Shown here in pieces: positions 4,580 through 8,034 of a stretch of 8,034 nt of DNA. Location: positions 1-8,034 of the forward strand of contig JALOBR010000068.1 in the NCBI GenBank assembly GCA_023228195.1, written 5' to 3'. The DNA comes from Candidatus Omnitrophota bacterium. GTDB taxonomy: Bacteria; Omnitrophota; Gorgyraeia; Duberdicusellales; 4484-171. Under the pieces are notes generated by a model that saw nothing but the letters and a program-made list of their open reading frames with translations, made no database searches and was not told where the DNA came from. A program made the translations under genes and the position numbers. Position 1 is the first letter of the stretch; every line of letters starts with the position of its first letter.

Positions 4580-6328
4580 ATGATTCCTCAATCTTTTATT
4601 GACGATATCCAAACCAGAACTGACATAGTAGAAGTGATATCAAGCTATATACCACTTAAACGTGCCGGCAGAAATTTTAAGGCAAATTGCCCTTTCCACG
4701 GAGAGAAAACCCCTTCTTTTATGATAAGCCCACAGAAACAGATTTTTCATTGTTTCGGCTGTGGAGAAGGCGGCGGTGTTATACAGTTTCTTATGATGCA
4801 TGAGAAGATGACTTTTGTTGAAGCGGTAGAAATCCTTGCAAAGCGTCTGGGTATTGAAATTCCGCATCAGAATTCGGATAAAGACAGGTTTAAAAATGTT
4901 CTTTATTCTTGTCTGGATGAAGCGTCTTTGTTCTACCATAAAGCTCTTCTTGAGGACCCGGCGGCTCGCCCGGTTGTTGCTTACCTTAATAAAAGAGGGA
5001 TAAACAGTGAAACTATTAAAAAATTCCGCATAGGTTATTCTCTGGGCAGAAACAGCCTTATAGAATATATGCGTAAGAAAAATTTTACCCTTGAGATGCT
5101 TGAAAGGGCGTCTCTCGCTATATCGCAGGAGGGCCAGGGTTATAGAGATTTATTCCGTGAGCGGGTAATGTTTCCTATCTTCGACATACGTTCGCGTGTT
5201 ATAGGTTTTGGCGCAAGGACATGGAAAGACGGCGATACAGCGCCTAAATACATAAATTCTATAGAAAATCAGGTTTATAGTAAACGCGACCATTTATACG
5301 GCTTTAATTTTTCAAAAGAAGATATTGCCAAAGCTGATTGCGCAATAATTGTTGAAGGTTATCTCGACATGATTATGCCGCATGTTTCAGGAATAAAGAA
5401 TGTCATTGCCTCCCTCGGTACGGCTTTAACGGTTGAGCAGATACGGCTTATCAGAAGATATACAAATAACGTTACTCTTGTCTACGATTCGGATAAAGCG
5501 GGCCAACTCGCGACCTTAAGGGCGCTTGATTTATTGCTTGAGGGCGATTTAAAAGTGAAAATAGTAGGACTGCCTAGCGGTTTTGACCCCGATTCTTTGG
5601 TAAGAGCAAAGCCGCAAGAAGCCATACGGATATTCGGCGATAAAAAAGATTTTTTTGATTATAAAGTGGAAATTTTAAGTAAAATGTATGACGTAGAAAG
5701 CATAGAAGGCAAATCTAAAATCGCGCAGGAAATATTTTCTACCCTAAACAAATTACGCAGCGAGATAGAAAAATACGAATACATAAAAAAGCTTTCTTTT
5801 ATTTTAAGGGTTAAAGAAGAAATACTTATCTCCGAGTTTAAAAAGATTTTTTCTAAAAAGGAAATAAAAACGCAGCCAGTATCTGGTTCGCAGCCGAAAG
5901 AAACGTTTCCTATAACGGAAAAGATTCTTCTTAAGTTTATGTTTTCTAATAAAAAGGCTTTTCCTCTTATAAGGAAAAACCTCAAGGAGGAAGATTTTTC
6001 ATATTCCCTCGCAAGAAAAACCGTTTCGTACTTTCTTAAGAATTATAACGATTCGGTTGATATGACTTGCAACAAAGTTTTAGGAGCGATTGAGGACAAA
6101 GAAATAAGCGGATTTATTTCAAAGATACTTATAGAAGAAGATGCGCCTCTTGATAGCGAGGTTTTTAAAAGCAGCATACTTAAGCTTCGCCAAAAGCGTG
6201 CAAGGTTTTCTTTGGATAAATTAATGCAGGATATAAAAGAAGCAGAGTTAAGTGGCGATAAAGATAAATTAAAAGTTTTAATGGGTAAATTCGATAAGAT
6301 GAATAGCGAGGTAAAAAATAATGCATAA
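4580..6328 (+). CDS. dnaG: DNA primase DnaG
   Basis: DnaG makes RNA primers for chromosomal replication at the fork. The 582-residue product has the full domain order. A CHC2 zinc finger has ligands Cys37, His40, Cys58 and Cys61 (CPFH ... HCFGCGEGGG). The RNA-polymerase core includes FPIFD (198-202), GFGAR (209-213) and PKYINS (222-227). The TOPRIM motifs are VEGYLD with Glu259 and YDSDKAG with Asp303 and Asp305, followed by the GFDPDSLV acidic segment (334-341). A helical C-terminal region (about 440-582) corresponds to the DnaB-interacting domain and is divergent, as is usual. The length is typical. The ATG at 4580 begins the standard MIPQSFIDDI-type N-terminus but has no Shine-Dalgarno; the leader is AT-rich, which may keep it unstructured. 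The stop overlaps rpoD by 8 bp, so the two genes are cotranscribed and probably coupled. Confidence 0.97.
   Translation: MIPQSFIDDIQTRTDIVEVISSYIPLKRAGRNFKANCPFHGEKTPSFMISPQKQIFHCFGCGEGGGVIQFLMMHEKMTFVEAVEILAKRLGIEIPHQNSDKDRFKNVLYSCLDEASLFYHKALLEDPAARPVVAYLNKRGINSETIKKFRIGYSLGRNSLIEYMRKKNFTLEMLERASLAISQEGQGYRDLFRERVMFPIFDIRSRVIGFGARTWKDGDTAPKYINSIENQVYSKRDHLYGFNFSKEDIAKADCAIIVEGYLDMIMPHVSGIKNVIASLGTALTVEQIRLIRRYTNNVTLVYDSDKAGQLATLRALDLLLEGDLKVKIVGLPSGFDPDSLVRAKPQEAIRIFGDKKDFFDYKVEILSKMYDVESIEGKSKIAQEIFSTLNKLRSEIEKYEYIKKLSFILRVKEEILISEFKKIFSKKEIKTQPVSGSQPKETFPITEKILLKFMFSNKKAFPLIRKNLKEEDFSYSLARKTVSYFLKNYNDSVDMTCNKVLGAIEDKEISGFISKILIEEDAPLDSEVFKSSILKLRQKRARFSLDKLMQDIKEAELSGDKDKLKVLMGKFDKMNSEVKNNA
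6308..6312 (+). promoter_or_regulatory. Shine-Dalgarno for rpoD inside dnaG
   Basis: GAGGT lies 8 nt before the rpoD ATG at 6321, within the last codons of dnaG. It supports the 8-bp overlap start. Confidence 0.7.
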
Positions 6329-7862
6329 GAAAAAAGCGCTTGAAAGAAGTATCGAGCAGTTGGTTGATTTAGGTAAGAAGAAGGGCTATCTCACTTACGA
6401 TGAAATCAACCATTTCCTTTCGGAAGAAGTTGTAACCGCCGAAGAAATGGATGTTGTTTTTGAGCGGCTCGATAATCAAAATGTCAGCGTGCTTGAAGCT
6501 AACGAGGTTGAGGAATGGGAGCGCGAAAAAGAAAAGAAAGAAGTCCATGTGGTTTCATCGCCGGTGGATGATCCCGTTAAGATGTATCTTAAACAGATGG
6601 GCCAGATACCGCTACTTAGCCGCGAAGAAGAGGTAAGGCTCGCGAAAGAAATTGAAAGCAAAGAAGAAGTGCTGCGCGATGAAATATTTTCTACCGTAAT
6701 AGCTAAAGAAGCTTTTCAGGAAATTTCCCAGAAGCTATTTAAGGACGAACTTAATCCTGATGATTTTGTAAAAGGCGAGATAACTAACAAGGAAAGGGAG
6801 ATTAAAAGAATAAAAGTCCTTTATACAAAGTTGATGAGGACGAAGAATATAGATACCCAGAAAAAAATCCTTGAGGGGTTTAATTTTACAATCGTAATAA
6901 TTGAGCAAATAATAACCAATATGCAATCGCTTGGCCGGGAAATAGAGAGGCTTAATAGAAAATTAGCTACGATAAAAGGAAGAGGAGCTAATGAAGAAAA
7001 ACGTCAATTAGGCAAAAGCAAGAGGGTATTTGTCAGAAGGCTTGGGTTTATAGAGGAAGAGATAAGGCCTAAGCTTAGAATAATTTTTGAAAAACAACGG
7101 CTCTATAATTCAGCAAAAAGGACACTGGTTGAAGCTAATCTTCGCTTGGTTGTTAGCATCGCGAAAAAATACGTAAACAGAGGCCTTTCTTTTCTTGATT
7201 TAATACAGGAAGGAAACATCGGTTTGATAAAAGCAGTTGAAAAATTTGAATATGAACGGGGATATAAATTCTCAACTTATGCTACCTGGTGGATACGCCA
7301 GGCAATAACGCGCGCAATCGCCGACCAGGCGCGTACAATAAGAATTCCCGTCCATATGACAGAAACTATTAATAAGATAATACGTATTTCGCGGTTGTTT
7401 ATTCAGGAAAAAGGCAGAGAGCCGACATCGGAAGAACTTTCCAAAGAACTTAGGCTGCCGATTTCAAAAATAAAGGACATCGTAAAAGTTTCCCAGCAGC
7501 CAATATCCATACATACTCCGATAGGAGACGATGGAGATACTTATTTTGGCGATTTCATTGAAGACAAAAAAGCCGTATCTCCTGCAAATGCCACAGTCTA
7601 TTCTATGCTTAAGGAAGAATTACAACAGGCGATGGAAAGTTTAACCGAGAGAGAAAAAAAGATTCTTATTTTACGTTTTGGCATAGAAGACGGCACCCCC
7701 AAGACGCTTGAAGAAGTAGGAATGATTTTTAAGGTAACCCGCGAGCGCATCAGGCAGATTGAAGCGAAAGCGCTTAAGAAACTAAGGCATCCCAGCCGTT
7801 CGCGAAGATTACAGGCTTTCCTGGAGCTTACTTTATTCCGCGGAAAATACCACGCTTCTTGA
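6321..7862 (+). CDS. rpoD: Primary sigma factor RpoD (sigma-70, SigA type)
   Basis: This housekeeping sigma factor directs RNA polymerase to most promoters. The 513 residues read as: region 1.1 (about 1-75, acidic); region 1.2 (84-115, DDPVKMYLKQMGQIPLLSREEE); a non-conserved insert (about 118-262); region 2 (264-340) with NLRLVVSIAKKY, GLSFLDLIQEGNIGL (core binding) and YKFSTYATWWIRQAITRAI (-10 recognition and melting); region 3 (342-420); and region 4 (436-500) with LTEREKKILILRFGI and the helix-turn-helix LEEVGMIFKVTRERIRQIE that reads the -35. The insert is about 145 residues, shorter than in E. coli RpoD but longer than in the compact SigA forms, and is rich in Lys and Glu. Presence of regions 1.1 and 1.2 and the dnaG-rpoD order identify it as the primary factor, not an alternative one. 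The gene overlaps dnaG by 8 bp, and the stop abuts a nested repeat. Confidence 0.97.
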   Translation: MHKKKALERSIEQLVDLGKKKGYLTYDEINHFLSEEVVTAEEMDVVFERLDNQNVSVLEANEVEEWEREKEKKEVHVVSSPVDDPVKMYLKQMGQIPLLSREEEVRLAKEIESKEEVLRDEIFSTVIAKEAFQEISQKLFKDELNPDDFVKGEITNKEREIKRIKVLYTKLMRTKNIDTQKKILEGFNFTIVIIEQIITNMQSLGREIERLNRKLATIKGRGANEEKRQLGKSKRVFVRRLGFIEEEIRPKLRIIFEKQRLYNSAKRTLVEANLRLVVSIAKKYVNRGLSFLDLIQEGNIGLIKAVEKFEYERGYKFSTYATWWIRQAITRAIADQARTIRIPVHMTETINKIIRISRLFIQEKGREPTSEELSKELRLPISKIKDIVKVSQQPISIHTPIGDDGDTYFGDFIEDKKAVSPANATVYSMLKEELQQAMESLTEREKKILILRFGIEDGTPKTLEEVGMIFKVTRERIRQIEAKALKKLRHPSRSRRLQAFLELTLFRGKYHAS

Positions 7863-7880
7863 TACACAGATTACATAAAA

Positions 7881-7949
7881 CGTATCAGGTAACACGTAAC
7901 AGGTAACAAGTTTTTAAGAACGTGATACCTGATACTTGATACGTGCTAC
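7881..7949. repeat. Inner inverted arrays of a 7-bp word, GTAWCAN, four copies per arm
   Basis: The left arm (7881-7908) reads CGTATCA, GGTAACA, CGTAACA, GGTAACA. The right arm (7922-7949) reads GTGATAC, CTGATAC, TTGATAC, GTGCTAC. Reverse-complementing the right units gives GTATCAC, GTATCAG, GTATCAA and GTAGCAC, the same word as the left (GTAWCAN). The spacer is about 13 bp (7909-7921). Each arm is exactly 28 bp, with unit changes scattered along it, which argues for tandem-unit origin over simple duplication of one long arm. Confidence 0.85.
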
Positions 7950-7954
7950 TTTTT
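7881..7954 (+). terminator. Possible intrinsic terminator of dnaG-rpoD formed by the inner palindrome
   Basis: RNA from the GTAWCAN arrays can fold into an imperfect stem of about 28 bp, and the right arm is followed at once by TTTTT (7950-7954). The stem has A/A or similar mismatches in most units and low GC, so it is weaker than a textbook terminator. Reading it as the transcript end is an inference. The T-run complements an A-run on the left flank (7877-7880), so it may also read in the reverse direction. Confidence 0.35.
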
Positions 7955-7991
7955 AAACAATCTGCGCTAATCTGCGTATCCTGTTTTTCGT

Positions 7992-8019
7992 TTGCAATAA
8001 AGACTTTTTCATTTATAAT
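7992..8019 (+). promoter_or_regulatory. Putative promoter for a gene starting at the right edge
   Basis: TTGCAA (7992-7997, 4 of 6) and a perfect TATAAT (8014-8019) are 16 bp apart. The start point would fall near 8026, and an ATG stands at 8028-8030 with no room for a Shine-Dalgarno. Either a leaderless coding sequence or a stable RNA could begin there; only seven bases are visible. Confidence 0.5.
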
Positions 8020-8034
8020 ACTCTTCTATGGCTG

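Larger units (their letters stand above)
7861..7980. repeat. Outer ATCTGYG inverted repeat enclosing a second palindrome, 3' of rpoD
   Basis: GATACACAGATTA (7861-7873) is the reverse complement of the 3' end of the right arm, TAATCTGCGTATC (7968-7980), with one mismatch. The right arm has two 10-bp units, ATCTGCGCTA and ATCTGCGTAT (7960-7979). The word is the same as at 4454-4562. Its left arm overlaps the last two bases of the rpoD stop codon. Everything between the arms is another word-array palindrome (7881-7949), so this is a nested structure. Confidence 0.75.

Noticed and set aside
4640..4939. Antisense open frame of 99 codons within dnaG (others at 5659-5985 and 7598-7867)
   Set aside because: These are opposite-strand shadows of strongly conserved dnaG and rpoD coding sequence, with no ribosome-binding site or recognisable product.
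8028..8034. A coding sequence beginning with ATG at the right edge
   Set aside because: Only seven bases are visible, so it cannot be separated from an RNA gene or a chance ATG. It is mentioned under the promoter instead.

Overview
The window is AT-rich and densely coded, with every confident gene on the + strand. Gene content (DnaG primase followed directly by a primary sigma-70 factor, CvpA, a divergent NIF3-like protein, small membrane and lipoprotein genes) indicates a bacterial chromosome, probably a diderm. The style, including the word-like intergenic repeats, fits an uncultivated lineage such as Omnitrophota. That placement is an inference from general resemblance, not a demonstrated assignment.

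Layout: (1) 1-939, the 3' part of an AAA+/DUF4143 ATPase gene that enters the window after its Walker A region. (2) 1019-1561, a small exported SurA-N-like protein without a parvulin domain, behind a good promoter and Shine-Dalgarno. (3) 1572-1678, two consecutive hairpins. (4) 1696-2855, a HAMP membrane protein and an exported HExxH metallopeptidase-like protein, coupled by an ATGA overlap. (5) 2916-4462, a promoter, then cvpA and a NIF3-like gene overlapping by 47 bp. (6) 4454-4562, a repeat array between the NIF3-like gene and dnaG. (7) 4580-7862, dnaG and rpoD overlapping by 8 bp: the dnaG-rpoD core of the macromolecular-synthesis operon, without rpsU immediately upstream. (8) 7861-7980, a nested inverted repeat, then a promoter and a possible gene start at the right edge. 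No gene-free stretch exceeds about 175 bases.

The most unusual signal is not a gene. Three loci carry imperfect palindromes whose two arms are each built from a short word repeated in tandem. At 2259-2369 the word is AGCGCA(A/T), 7-bp period, about four copies per arm. At 7881-7949 it is GTAWCAN, 7-bp period, four copies per arm. At 4454-4562 and again at 7861-7980 it is ATCTGYG, mostly 10-bp period. The GTAWCAN palindrome sits inside the ATCTGYG one, the ATCTGYG family brackets dnaG-rpoD, and the AGCGCA element is translated as the N-terminus and signal peptide of the metallopeptidase-like protein. Different words with the same architecture suggest one class of dispersed palindromic element whose biology I cannot name from sequence alone.
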